NCBI GenBank assembly: GCA_017792345.1
Contig: CP051228.1
Coordinates: 1,178,001-1,242,000 of the forward strand
DNA from: Mesoflavibacter sp.
GTDB lineage: Bacteria > Pseudomonadota > Alphaproteobacteria > UBA8366 > Aestuariispiraceae
Direction: 5' to 3'
DNA length: 64,000 bases
Part shown: positions 45,671-55,159 of the stretch, piece after piece
Layout: every line of letters starts with the position of its first letter
How positions within the stretch are numbered: position 1 is the first letter of the stretch
Notes under the pieces: generated by a model
The model's input: only the letters and a program-made list of their open reading frames with translations
Databases searched by the model: none
What the model was told of the DNA's origin: nothing
Program-made: the position numbers and the translations under genes

Positions 45671-46713
45671 CCGCCTTGATCCGGATCGCGCTGACCGCCG
45701 CGCTGCTGCTGACGGCGGCCTGTACCGCCAGTTTCGACAAATCGGGTCAGGACGACCCGGCGGCACAGCAGGTCGCGCTGATCGAGGCCAGTGCCGACCA
45801 GGCCGAGCAATCCGTCACCGCGGCCGAATCCGCGCTGCAGGCGGGCGATATCGAAAGCGCGGTCCGAGCGGCGCAGGCGGCGATGATGATGGCGCAGGAT
45901 TCCGCGACATTGCTGGAAAGCGCGGCCAATGCCTATGGCGAGGCGGCGGTCGATTATCCGCGCCGGGCCGGACGGATCGAAGGGCTGGGGCAGCAGGCCT
46001 TCACCATTCTGGAATCGGCGATGCCGCCGACCGCCGCCGGCATCGAACCGGCCCCGCCGCCACCGGCTCAGGCGACGGCGGAGATCGAGCTGCTGGATCT
46101 CGGCGTCTCGCTCTATGACACGTCCTACGGGCCGGACGGGCGGTTCGGCTATTTCGCCTATGTCGCCTTTCCCAGCAGCGCGCAATCCTCCTGCGCCCAG
46201 CGGCGCTATGTCGTCCGCCATGTGCTGGATATCCTCAGCGACGTGCCGCGCCTGTCCCAGGCCCTGGGCGTCCAGGACAATGCCCTGCTGGCCGGGCTGC
46301 TGGTCCCGATCCATCCGCAATTCGGCGACCGCATCGCCGCGATCCAGCAATCCAAGGACGAGGATCTGCTGTTGCAGGCCTATAATTATCCCCATGCCCG
46401 GCAGTTCGTCCGCGCCCTGGGCCTGAACGAGGACGGGGTCTATCTGCTCGCCTATCCGGAGCCGTTCGAATATCTGTCCGGCCCGCCCGACCCGGCGCAG
46501 CTGGGCCTGATCGACCTGACCGGCGCGAACGAGAAGCGCGTCGCCGCCGCGATCAAGGAGCTGCGTGCCCAGGCGACGATCAAGAGCTACGAGTTCCAGC
46601 AACGCCCCGACCGCCTGGCCGTCGCCATGGTCGCCGCCTTCGAATCCGTCGGCAATTTCCTCGCCAGCTTCGGCGCGACCGAGGCCAGGGCGTCGGATGT
46701 AACCTGCCCCTGA
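45667..46713 (+). CDS. Hypothetical lipoprotein, coupled to small membrane protein
   Basis: A 348-residue protein with a lipoprotein signal (lipobox LTAAC, Cys19). The first part of the mature protein (about 30-110) is Ala-rich and helical, including repeats such as EASADQAEQSVTAAESALQAG; this is followed by a Pro/Ala linker (PAPPPPA) and a C-terminal folded domain (about 135-300). That domain has FAYVAFPSSAQSSCAQRRYVVRHVLD and YNYPHARQFVRALGLNEDGVYLLAYP segments. No known family is recognised. It overlaps the small membrane protein start/stop by 4 bp and is divergent from the caspase. Confidence 0.62.
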   Translation: MTALIRIALTAALLLTAACTASFDKSGQDDPAAQQVALIEASADQAEQSVTAAESALQAGDIESAVRAAQAAMMMAQDSATLLESAANAYGEAAVDYPRRAGRIEGLGQQAFTILESAMPPTAAGIEPAPPPPAQATAEIELLDLGVSLYDTSYGPDGRFGYFAYVAFPSSAQSSCAQRRYVVRHVLDILSDVPRLSQALGVQDNALLAGLLVPIHPQFGDRIAAIQQSKDEDLLLQAYNYPHARQFVRALGLNEDGVYLLAYPEPFEYLSGPPDPAQLGLIDLTGANEKRVAAAIKELRAQATIKSYEFQQRPDRLAVAMVAAFESVGNFLASFGATEARASDVTCP

Positions 46714-46836
46714 CGCGCGCCGCGCCTTTCCCCCCCGAGACGCCGCCGCGCCGGTCCCCCCTTCCCCCGCCCCACGCGCGGGCCTAGGATGGCACCCGGA
46801 TTACCGCCAACCGAGAGAGGCAAGGGAGCGTCCGCC

Positions 46837-47169
46837 ATGAAAGCCATCGACCGCCAACAGACCGGCACCGCCTTCCTGGACCCCGGCGCCGCCGACTGGC
46901 AGGACACCGACGCCCCCGGCTTCCGCATCAAGCCGATCTTCACCGACAGCAAGACCGGCGAGTCCACCGCCCTGATGCAGATCGCGCCGGGCGCCTATTC
47001 CCCGCCCCACGCCCATGACCAGTTGGAAGAAATCTACGTCCTGGACGGCGATTTCCACGACGACGAATACACCTACACAAAAGGCCAATACTGCCAACGC
47101 GCCATCGGCGCGGTCCACAGCGCGGGGTCGGAGAACGGGTGCACGGTGCTGTTGGTGTATCGGGGGTGA
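46837..47169 (+). CDS. Cupin-domain protein
   Basis: A 110-residue single-domain cupin. FTDSKTGESTALMQIAPGAYSPPHAHDQLEEIYVLDG (about 31-68) contains the cupin motif 1 histidines and glutamate, here H-x-H-x4-E; the second motif is less clear. Cupins of this size bind a metal and act as sensors or small dioxygenase-like enzymes; no substrate can be given. The ATG at 46837 follows a GGGAG site and is preferred to an in-frame start at 46789. The adjacent gene is a deleted Fic remnant. Confidence 0.8.
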   Translation: MKAIDRQQTGTAFLDPGAADWQDTDAPGFRIKPIFTDSKTGESTALMQIAPGAYSPPHAHDQLEEIYVLDGDFHDDEYTYTKGQYCQRAIGAVHSAGSENGCTVLLVYRG

Positions 47170-47185
47170 AGGTTAAGCGATTGCC

Positions 47186-47490
47186 CTAACCGCCCGGCTT
47201 TTCCGGGAACAGGCCGGGCATCCAGCGCGCCGCCAGCCGCGCCGGGAAGGCGAGACGCAACGGCGCCCGGCTGCTCTCCGACGTCAAGGTCCCCGATTCC
47301 AGCAGAACCGACGTGATCCGCCGGGCGTGCCGGTCGGTCATGTTGAGCAGCCCCGGCACCCCGGCCCGCAGCGCCGCACTCTCCCGCGTCAGCACCAGCG
47401 CCTTATCCACAAGCCCCGCCCGGTGCCGCGCGCCTTCGGGCACGCGCAAGGGTCCATCATCGCGATGGGTTCGTTTCGGTCTTGGGGTGT
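47186..47490 (-). pseudogene. Fic-family remnant with internal deletion
   Basis: In one minus-strand frame, PLRVPEGARHRAGLVDKALVLTRESAALRA resembles the N-terminal start of DUF4172-type Fic proteins (shown split: PLRVPEGARHRAGL, VDKALVLTRESAAL). It runs directly into LLESGTLTSESSRAPLRLAFP and ARWMPGLFPE, which resemble their C-terminal winged-helix end. The core with the HPFxxGNGR AMPylation motif is missing. No ATG with a ribosome site begins the fragment; a TTG at 47449 is the first usable start. It is therefore likely an in-frame deletion derivative, at the edge of the foreign AT-rich stretch. Recognition is from memory of family patterns only. Confidence 0.5.
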
Positions 47491-47811
47491 TTTCATGTCC
47501 GGTTCTTTGTCCGGTTTTTGGATTGAATAATCGTTTGCTATCAATTTTTTACCATTGGATCGCAACACAAAACTGCAGGAGTGTGTCCGGTTCCTCGTTC
47601 GATCTCGCTCTTCCAGTTTCGAGACAGCTTCATCTGTCGCGCCCCACGACCACACCCAGCCTACTCCCAAATTGGATATGTTCACCGCATCCAAATACAT
47701 GGAAACGAACTCAGCTTCTCATTTTTGGGTAAATTAAGATTGCTTTTCTACGTATGCTATCTATCGTATTATTTCTTCACTCTTCTGGGCGCTATTCCAA
47801 GGATTCACTAC
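47491..47811. other. Junction region leading into AT-rich island
   Basis: This 321-bp stretch marks a visible change from GC-rich to AT-rich sequence. The 9-mer TGTCCGGTT occurs three times (47496-47504, 47508-47516 and 47582-47590). No integrase, terminal inverted repeat or tRNA is seen. A long upstream open frame exists but without a ribosome site; the gene at 47812 has AAGGA eight bases before its ATG. Confidence 0.4.
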
Positions 47812-48858
47812 ATGGATAATCGACCACTTCGGAAAGTACTATATTCGAAGGTACGTGATGAGCAGGAGATTGAGGGGTACGGTCATTTAGTAACTGTCCC
47901 ATCTTTATCGACTAAAATTTCCGACGCGCTGTCTCATGACAACTTCAGCTTGGCCAGAAACCCGCAGAAGCGAATACTTAGCCTTGAGACCGGCCGCCAA
48001 TGCGTCCTGGGTCCGTACAGTGACAATAAAGATGGATTCTATGGGACGCTATACGAGTTCGAACCTGGCGGCTACCAGGCAGTTTTAAAGTTTGTGGACG
48101 AAATGAGGGATCAACCGGAAGTCAATTTAGTTGAAGTAAGTCAATACAAAACACAACCTGGTCAAGAGTTTATCCAAAACTGGGTTTATTTTTATATAAG
48201 AAACAACAACATTTGCTTCATTCAATCCAGAAATATTGGTGCAAACATAATTTCCAATTACTGCAACTTCCTACTCAAGGAATCTTCAATAATAGACTCT
48301 GATAAAGAGATTTCTCTAAAAACGCAATTCGATCTGTCCCTGCTTGGGAAAGATCGGGGAAAGATAAAATCGGTACAAGTTGGAAACACAATAATCGCCC
48401 CCATGAACGAAGATCGCCAAGAGCAGTCATCAGGAAAATTTGTTGAAACCACAAAGGAGGAAAAAATAGGAGGAATTCAAAAATCCATTGGCGCTGGATC
48501 ATATGCTATTAATCAGATTGCAATAATACTTGGTTGCACCCAACATGAAGCGGAATCTTTGATCGAAGATCGCGCTCCGGACACAGAACTACTGGTACGT
48601 GCCCAGGTAATCGCAAAAACACGTAACAAGGAATGGAGGCAAAAATTTTACAGAGAAGTAGAGGCAATTGTCCAGGGAATGGATCATTCCCAGATTAAAC
48701 TTTCGACATCGACTGGAACAATCAATGGTCAAAAAGCGATCCTGAGCGATGATCAAAAATTTACCATGACGGGTAGCCTACCCATTCTAGCAGAAGCCTG
48801 GGCTACCCTTCGGAAGGTTTATGAACGGTGGGTTGAAGATGACAAGATAGAGATATAA
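47812..48858 (+). CDS. Unknown soluble protein in AT-rich two-gene cassette
   Basis: A 348-residue protein encoded by AT-rich DNA unlike its neighbours. Its N-terminal 200 residues look like a mixed alpha/beta domain, with segments such as FYGTLYEFEPGGYQAVLKF, NWVYFYIRNNNICFIQSRN and ISNYCNFLLKES. The C-terminal 130 residues are helical, with acidic/basic mix (QHEAESLIEDRAPDTELLVRAQVIAKTRNKEWRQKFYREV, seen as two parts). No membrane segment, signal peptide or catalytic motif was recognised. Its start follows AAGGA; a 77-codon upstream extension is unsupported. It forms a pair with a membrane protein 42 bp downstream, in a location and composition typical of acquired defence or conflict modules. 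Confidence 0.65.
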   Translation: MDNRPLRKVLYSKVRDEQEIEGYGHLVTVPSLSTKISDALSHDNFSLARNPQKRILSLETGRQCVLGPYSDNKDGFYGTLYEFEPGGYQAVLKFVDEMRDQPEVNLVEVSQYKTQPGQEFIQNWVYFYIRNNNICFIQSRNIGANIISNYCNFLLKESSIIDSDKEISLKTQFDLSLLGKDRGKIKSVQVGNTIIAPMNEDRQEQSSGKFVETTKEEKIGGIQKSIGAGSYAINQIAIILGCTQHEAESLIEDRAPDTELLVRAQVIAKTRNKEWRQKFYREVEAIVQGMDHSQIKLSTSTGTINGQKAILSDDQKFTMTGSLPILAEAWATLRKVYERWVEDDKIEI

Positions 48859-48900
48859 TTTCCAGGGTCGGTTTAGCCAGAAGATGGGTAAGGACAAAAC

Positions 48901-49557
48901 GTGAACAAGGTAGCCAAAATTCTGAGGCGTTTGGCTAAAAGTTTGCCCGCGCTGGCGGTGTTTTTAGTTGGCTTCGGCCTGTCTAGAGACCATTGGTCAG
49001 AGTTAACAACCCCAGTTTTAATCGTTGTAGGGATCATTGCGGCAGCAATGTTCTCCAAATCTGGCGGGTTCAATCTGCTTGCTTCGAGGGAGCAATTAAC
49101 AGACGAAGATGCTGTAAAGGCTGAAATTTCCAGAAAAAACTCTATTCAAGACTACCTTTCACTAGGTGTCAGACTATCCATTCTAACAGGCATAATGGTA
49201 ACGATAAGACCAATTCTATTTGGAGGGGAATCTGCATCTAACTTCTTGTCTAATGTCTTGGCTCAAATCTATCCCATCACCATCAACTATTTTAATATAT
49301 TAATTCAGATCATGGAGAATATTTATGGTGGCATTACCGCCATAATATTTTCATTTACTCTTAGGCAAGCCTGGATGATTGTCGCAATCGAGAAGAACGA
49401 ACAGAAAGTTATCCACAATCGCATTTTAGAAGAAGTAAACGGCTTGCAGGCCGAGAGAAGGAGGAAAGAAGAACTTGAACACCTAAGCACTTCGCCTCCA
49501 CCAAAGGGCCCGGAAGGGTTTGGTGAAACTATCGAAGATTTTCCTAAGAATAGCTAA
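48901..49557 (+). CDS. Unknown four-helix membrane protein in AT-rich cassette
   Basis: A 218-residue membrane protein from a GTG, with AAGGA five bases upstream. Hydrophobic helices lie at about 13-30, 35-51, 83-104 and 129-155, so it probably spans the inner membrane four times. Between the second and third is a loop with charged residues (ASREQLTDEDAVKAEISRKN). The C-terminal 55 residues are cytoplasmic-looking and coiled-coil-like (IEKNEQKVIHNRILEEVNG, AERRRKEELEHL), ending in a Pro/Gly tail. No family is recognised. It could be a membrane effector paired with the upstream soluble protein. Confidence 0.65.
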   Translation: MNKVAKILRRLAKSLPALAVFLVGFGLSRDHWSELTTPVLIVVGIIAAAMFSKSGGFNLLASREQLTDEDAVKAEISRKNSIQDYLSLGVRLSILTGIMVTIRPILFGGESASNFLSNVLAQIYPITINYFNILIQIMENIYGGITAIIFSFTLRQAWMIVAIEKNEQKVIHNRILEEVNGLQAERRRKEELEHLSTSPPPKGPEGFGETIEDFPKNS

Positions 49558-49576
49558 CGGAAGCAACTTATCCCCA

Positions 49577-52054
49577 TCACCCCCGCTCCACGAACCCCGC
49601 CACAACCGTCTTCGTCCCAGCCTTGTCGAACTCGATCGTCAGGCGGTCGCCGTTGATGTCCGTGATGGTGCCGGGGCCGAATTTTTGGTGGAAGACGCGT
49701 TCGCCTTCTCCGAAATCGTGGTCCTGAGTGCGGTCGGCGTCGATGATGGGGGGGCGGGTGGCACTGAGGCCGCGCTGTTTGAGGCGCTGCCAGCCGGGGC
49801 CGCCGCCCTGGGAGGAATAGGCGGTGGCGGGGTTACCGTAGGCGGCGCCGCCGGTACCGCCGTATCCGTCTTTCGGGCCGCTGCCGCCCGCCCCTGAACC
49901 ATAGGCGCCGCCCGCGTTGCCGCCCCCGTATGATCCCCCACCATAGGCGTTGCCGCCGCCGTAGCCGCCGAAGGTGAAGGCGGCGCGGTCTTCGGCGCGG
50001 CCGCCGCCGATGCCGCCATAGACGCCGCGGTCGGCCTCCATCTGGATATGGTCGGCGGGCAGTTCGTCGATGAAGCGGCTGGGCAGGGCCGATTGCCAGG
50101 AGCCGTGGATGCGGCGGTTGGCGGCGAAGCTGATCTCGCAGCGTTTCTTGGCCCTTGTGATGCCGACATAGGCGAGGCGGCGTTCCTCCTCCAGCCCGGC
50201 GAGGCCGCTTTCGTCCATCGCCCGCTGGTGCGGGAACAGGCCTTCCTCCCAGCCGGGCAGGAAGACGGTGTCGAATTCCAGCCCCTTCGCGGCGTGCAGG
50301 GTCATGACCGAGACCATGGGAAGGTCGGTATTCTGTTCGATCTCCATGACCAGGCTGACATGTTCCAGGAAACCGGGCAGATCGTCGAACTCCTCCATCC
50401 CGGTCAGAAGTTCCTTGAGATTTTCCAGCTTGCCTTGGGCCTCGGGCTTTTTCGACTGCTGCCAGAAATCGGTATAGCCGCTTTCCTCCAGCACGGTTTC
50501 GGTCAGCTCCACATGATCGGCCCCGGCGGCGAGATCGCGCCAACGGTCGAACAGATCCAGCGCCGCGCGCAGCTTGCCCCGCGCCGCCGGTTTCAGCTCG
50601 TCCGTCTCGACCAGCCTTTGGGCGGCGATGGACAGCGGCAGGCCCTCCAGCCGCGCGGCGGCATGGACCGATTGCAGGGTGGTCTTGCCGATGCCGCGGG
50701 CGGGCTTGTTGATGATGCGCTCGAAGGCCAGATCGTCCGCCGGCTGATGGATCACGCGCAGATAGGCGATGGCGTCGCGGATTTCCTCGCGCTCATAGAA
50801 ACGCGGACCGCCGACGACGCGGTAGGGGATGCCCAGGGTGATGAAGCGTTCCTCGAACTCGCGGGTCTGGAAGCCGGCGCGGACCAGGATCGCGATCTCG
50901 TCCAGCGGATGTTTCTTCATCTGCAGGGCCTCGACCTCGGACGCGATCTCCCGCGCCTCCTCGTCGCCGTCCCACAGGCCGCGCACCACGACCCGGTCGC
51001 CGTCGTTGCGGTCGGTCCACAGGGTCTTGCCCAGCCGCCCCTCGTTCCGTTCGATCAGGCCGGAGGCCGCGCCCAGGATATGCGGGGTCGAGCGGTAATT
51101 GCGCTCCAGCCGGATCACCTTGGCGCCGGGGAAGTCCTTTTCGAAGCGCAGGATGTTGCCGACTTCCGCTCCTCTCCACCCATAGATCGACTGATCATCG
51201 TCGCCGACGCAGCAGATATTGGTCTGGCCGTCCTCATGACCCTGGGCCAGGAGGCGCAGCCAGAGATATTGCGAGACGTTGGTGTCCTGATACTCGTCGA
51301 CCAGGAAATAGCGGAACAGGCGGCGGTATTGCCGGATGACGTCCTCATGCTGGGTGAAGATCGTCAGATTGTGCAGCAGCAGGTCGCCGAAATCGCAGGC
51401 ATTCAGGATTTTCAGGCGTTCCTGATACTGGCGGTAGATTTCGACCGCGCGGCCATTGGCGATCTCGCCCGCCTCCGCCGGGGTCAGGCGGTCCGGCGTC
51501 TGGCCCTTGTCCTTCCAGCGCTGGATGACATGGATCAGCATGCGCGCGGGCCAGCGCTTGTCGTCGATATGCTCCGCCTCCAGGATCTGCTTCAAGAGGC
51601 GGATCTGATCGTCCGTGTCCAGGATGGTGAAGTTGGATTTCAGGCCGACCAGCTCCGCATGGCGGCGCAGGATGCGCGTGCCCAGGGCGTGGAAGGTGCC
51701 CAGCCACATACCCTCCGTCGCCGGGCCGACCAGATCGGCCACCCGCTCCTTCATCTCGCGCGCGGCCTTGTTGGTGAAGGTGACGCAGAGGATCTGATAG
51801 GGCTTGGCCCGGCCTTCGTGCAGGATCTGGGCGAGGCGCGTGGTCAGGACGCGGGTCTTGCCCGTGCCCGCGCCGGCCAGCACCAGCACCGGCCCGTCGA
51901 TCGCCTCCACCGCCTCACGCTGGGCGTCGTTCAGCCGTTCCAGCCAGGGCGGCGGCGCGGCCGGCTGTCCCAGGGCTGGACGGCCCGGATAGGCGGGCGC
52001 GGGGCCGCTGGGCGTCGGGAAGTCGAGATCGTCGTAATCGAAGGGGTCTGACAT
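49577..52054 (-). CDS. uvrD: DNA helicase UvrD/PcrA (superfamily I)
   Basis: An 825-residue SF1 3'-5' helicase for nucleotide-excision and mismatch repair. Q-motif LNDAQREAVEAIDGPVLVLAGAGTGKT contains Walker A AGAGTGKT near residue 60. VDEYQDTN (Walker B), VGDDDQSIYGWRGAEVGNIL, and VSVMTLHAAKGLEF with AYVGITRAKK are other family motifs. A long Gly/Tyr-rich stretch (about 680-760) separates the helicase core from a C-terminal Tudor-like domain (GERVFHQKFGPGTITDINGD). ATG at 52054 is chosen; another ATG lies two codons upstream. The low-GC cassette ends only 19 bp from its stop. Confidence 0.95.
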   Translation of the reverse strand: MSDPFDYDDLDFPTPSGPAPAYPGRPALGQPAAPPPWLERLNDAQREAVEAIDGPVLVLAGAGTGKTRVLTTRLAQILHEGRAKPYQILCVTFTNKAAREMKERVADLVGPATEGMWLGTFHALGTRILRRHAELVGLKSNFTILDTDDQIRLLKQILEAEHIDDKRWPARMLIHVIQRWKDKGQTPDRLTPAEAGEIANGRAVEIYRQYQERLKILNACDFGDLLLHNLTIFTQHEDVIRQYRRLFRYFLVDEYQDTNVSQYLWLRLLAQGHEDGQTNICCVGDDDQSIYGWRGAEVGNILRFEKDFPGAKVIRLERNYRSTPHILGAASGLIERNEGRLGKTLWTDRNDGDRVVVRGLWDGDEEAREIASEVEALQMKKHPLDEIAILVRAGFQTREFEERFITLGIPYRVVGGPRFYEREEIRDAIAYLRVIHQPADDLAFERIINKPARGIGKTTLQSVHAAARLEGLPLSIAAQRLVETDELKPAARGKLRAALDLFDRWRDLAAGADHVELTETVLEESGYTDFWQQSKKPEAQGKLENLKELLTGMEEFDDLPGFLEHVSLVMEIEQNTDLPMVSVMTLHAAKGLEFDTVFLPGWEEGLFPHQRAMDESGLAGLEEERRLAYVGITRAKKRCEISFAANRRIHGSWQSALPSRFIDELPADHIQMEADRGVYGGIGGGRAEDRAAFTFGGYGGGNAYGGGSYGGGNAGGAYGSGAGGSGPKDGYGGTGGAAYGNPATAYSSQGGGPGWQRLKQRGLSATRPPIIDADRTQDHDFGEGERVFHQKFGPGTITDINGDRLTIEFDKAGTKTVVAGFVERG

Positions 52055-52184
52055 GCCCATGAGTATAGTGCCGCGTCGGGAAAGGGTCATCCCGTTCCCA
52101 CGCGATTCGGAACGAAAGGGCCACAAAAATCGTGGCGGGCCTGCCCGGCCCAGTTCCCTTCGGCCCTCACCGCATGCCCTAAGG

Positions 52185-52280
52185 GCCCTCACCCCAACCC
52201 CTCTCCCAGGGGGAGAGGGGCTTTACGGGGCTGCACCACATAACTCCCTCTCCCTGGGGGAGAGGGTTGGGGTGAGGGGC
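52185..52280. repeat. Large intergenic palindrome
   Basis: The left arm, starting GCCCTCACCCCAACCCCTCT (52185-52219), and the right arm (52247-52280, ending GGGGTGAGGGGC) are near-perfect inverted copies. Each arm itself contains a smaller CTCTCCC/GGGAGAG dyad. This looks like the CCCTCACCCCAACCC-type repeated palindrome often found between bacterial genes. It lies between uvrD and glnK and could form a strong RNA hairpin. Confidence 0.75.
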
Positions 52281-52300
52281 GTTTCGGCCTCTGAGGGGCG

Positions 52301-52639
52301 TTACAGCGCCTCGCCGCCGGACTCCCCGGTGCGGATGCGGATCGCTTCGCCGACATCGAGGACGAAGATCTTGCCGTCGCCGATCTTGCCAGTCTTGGCG
52401 GAGGCCGCGATGGCCTCCACCACTGCGGCCGCGCGGTCGTCGTCGACGACGATCTCGATCCGCGATTTGGGGACGAAATCGACGACATATTCAGCACCGC
52501 GATAGATTTCGGTCTGGCCGCGCTGACGCCCGAAGCCCTTGACCTCGGTCACGGTCATGCCCTGGACGCCCAGGCCGGTCATCGCCTCCCGCACATCCTC
52601 CAGCTTGAAGGGCTTCACGATGGCTACGATCATTTTCAT
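52301..52639 (-). CDS. glnK: Nitrogen regulatory protein P-II
   Basis: A 112-residue P-II protein, the normal size. KMIVAIVKPFKLEDVREAM starts it, and the T-loop segment GQTEIYRGAEY ends in Tyr51, the known uridylylation site. The second PII signature, KTGKIGDGKIFVLDV, is near 89-103. It senses ATP/ADP, 2-oxoglutarate and glutamine and binds AmtB to block ammonium uptake. AAGGAG precedes the ATG. It follows amtB on the same strand (29-bp gap), reversing the usual glnK-amtB order. Confidence 0.94.
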   Translation of the reverse strand: MKMIVAIVKPFKLEDVREAMTGLGVQGMTVTEVKGFGRQRGQTEIYRGAEYVVDFVPKSRIEIVVDDDRAAAVVEAIAASAKTGKIGDGKIFVLDVGEAIRIRTGESGGEAL

Positions 52640-52668
52640 GGGTCTTCTCCTTTCGTGACGGCAGGCGG

Positions 52669-53967
<1,299 letters not shown>

Positions 53968-54226
53968 GGAATGCCTCTCCGATTTCCAACGCGGCATCGC
54001 GACCGGCGGCACCCCTGCCCCGGCCATTCAACCGCACCCCGACAAATGGGCCTGAGGCCCTTATGCTGAAAATTTCGGCATTGTTTTGCGCCTTTCCGCC
54101 TATTAAACAGGCAGAAAGAGGGAAAAATGCCGCTTTTCAGCGCTTATGCCGGTGTTATGGCAAGTATGGGGCCAGTTGCGCCCCAGGTGGCGGTCAGACG
54201 GCGGCCAGGTGGCGCCCAGGCGGCGA

Positions 54227-55159
54227 TCAGGCTTTGCCGCGGCCTTCGCGCCACCAGATGAACAGGCCGCTGGCGACGATGACGGCCCCGCCCAGGGCCA
54301 TGTTCCAGGCCGGGACATCGCCCCAGATCAGGAAGCCCATCAAGGTGGCGAACAGCAGGCTGACATAGCGGAAGGGGGCGACCAGATTGACCGGGGCGAA
54401 GCGGAAGCTTTCGATCTGGAAGAAATAGGCGCCGAACATGAAAACGGCGGAAGCCAGGACGAGGCCGATTTCGAAATCTCCCGGCATCACCCATTCCCCG
54501 CCCAGCGCCGTCGCATAGCCCGCGACCGCGACACAGAGGACGGTATAGAACATGATCGCCAGCGAATCGTCGCCCGACACCAACCGGCGGGAGGAGACGT
54601 CGCGCACCGCGATCAGAAGGGCCGTGACCAGCGGCAACATCGCCACCTGCCAGCCATAGGGTGCGGGCTCCCCGGACAGAAGCCCGCCCGGATTGAGGGC
54701 GATGAAGACGCCGACGAAACCGATCGCCATCGCCGCCCAGCGCCGCCAGCCGATCTTTTCCTTTAAGATCGCGATGGCCAGCAGGGTCGCGAAGACGGGT
54801 GAGATGAAGGCGATAGCCAGCGCATCGGCGATCGGCATCAGGCTGAGCGCGGTCAGAAAGGTGAAGGTCGCCGCCGTGATCGACAGGGCGCGGACGGCCA
54901 TGACCGGCTTGTTCTGAATCCGCAAAGCCGACAGATTGCCCCGGACCGCCATGATGATCAGGATTGCCGTCACGATGACGGTGCCGCGCAGCCCCATGAT
55001 CTCGCCGACCGGCCAGCCTTCGGACAGAAGTTTCGCGACGCTGTCGTTCAGGGTCAGCAGCAGCGACCCGAAGACCGCGAAGGCCATGCCGCGCGCCGGC
55101 CGGTCCGAGGTAACCGGACGCGGCGGGGCCGGAATGTTAGGGGGGGCCGGACCGGTCAA
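54227..55159 (-). CDS. EamA/DMT-family transporter
   Basis: A membrane protein of about 310 residues with ten hydrophobic helices arranged as two EamA (DUF6) halves. ITAATFTFLTALSLMPIADALAIAFISPVFATLL ends the first half and NLVAPFRYVSLLFATLMGFLIWGDVP is in the second; the pattern is that of small-metabolite exporters (substrate unknown). The start is uncertain. A TTG at 55159 overlaps the ClC-gene stop (TTGA) and follows GGAAGAGG; an ATG 33 bp upstream also fits the frame, but its ribosome site is weak. It is downstream of and coupled to the ClC gene. Confidence 0.82.
   Translation of the reverse strand: MTGPAPPNIPAPPRPVTSDRPARGMAFAVFGSLLLTLNDSVAKLLSEGWPVGEIMGLRGTVIVTAILIIMAVRGNLSALRIQNKPVMAVRALSITAATFTFLTALSLMPIADALAIAFISPVFATLLAIAILKEKIGWRRWAAMAIGFVGVFIALNPGGLLSGEPAPYGWQVAMLPLVTALLIAVRDVSSRRLVSGDDSLAIMFYTVLCVAVAGYATALGGEWVMPGDFEIGLVLASAVFMFGAYFFQIESFRFAPVNLVAPFRYVSLLFATLMGFLIWGDVPAWNMALGGAVIVASGLFIWWREGRGKA

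Noticed and set aside
47496-47590. Three TGTCCGGTT copies as a CRISPR or integration array
   Set aside because: Nine-base copies with irregular spacing (12 and 74 bp) and no cas, integrase or matching copy at the right border.
47581-47811. N-terminal extension of the AT-rich cassette's first gene
   Set aside because: The added 77 codons have no ribosome site and odd composition, while the ATG at 47812 has AAGGA at proper spacing.
49780-50040. Glycine-rich stretch in uvrD as a frameshift or insertion
   Set aside because: The frame is open throughout and joins a normal C-terminal domain; alphaproteobacterial UvrD/PcrA proteins often have such linkers.
50048-52051. A 667-codon open frame antisense to uvrD
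   Set aside because: Shadow of a codon-biased helicase gene; it lacks initiation signals and domains.
53968-54226. Sigma-54/NtrC site upstream of amtB
   Set aside because: A GG-N10-GC match with correct -24/-12 context was looked for on the minus strand and not found; only weak partial matches exist.
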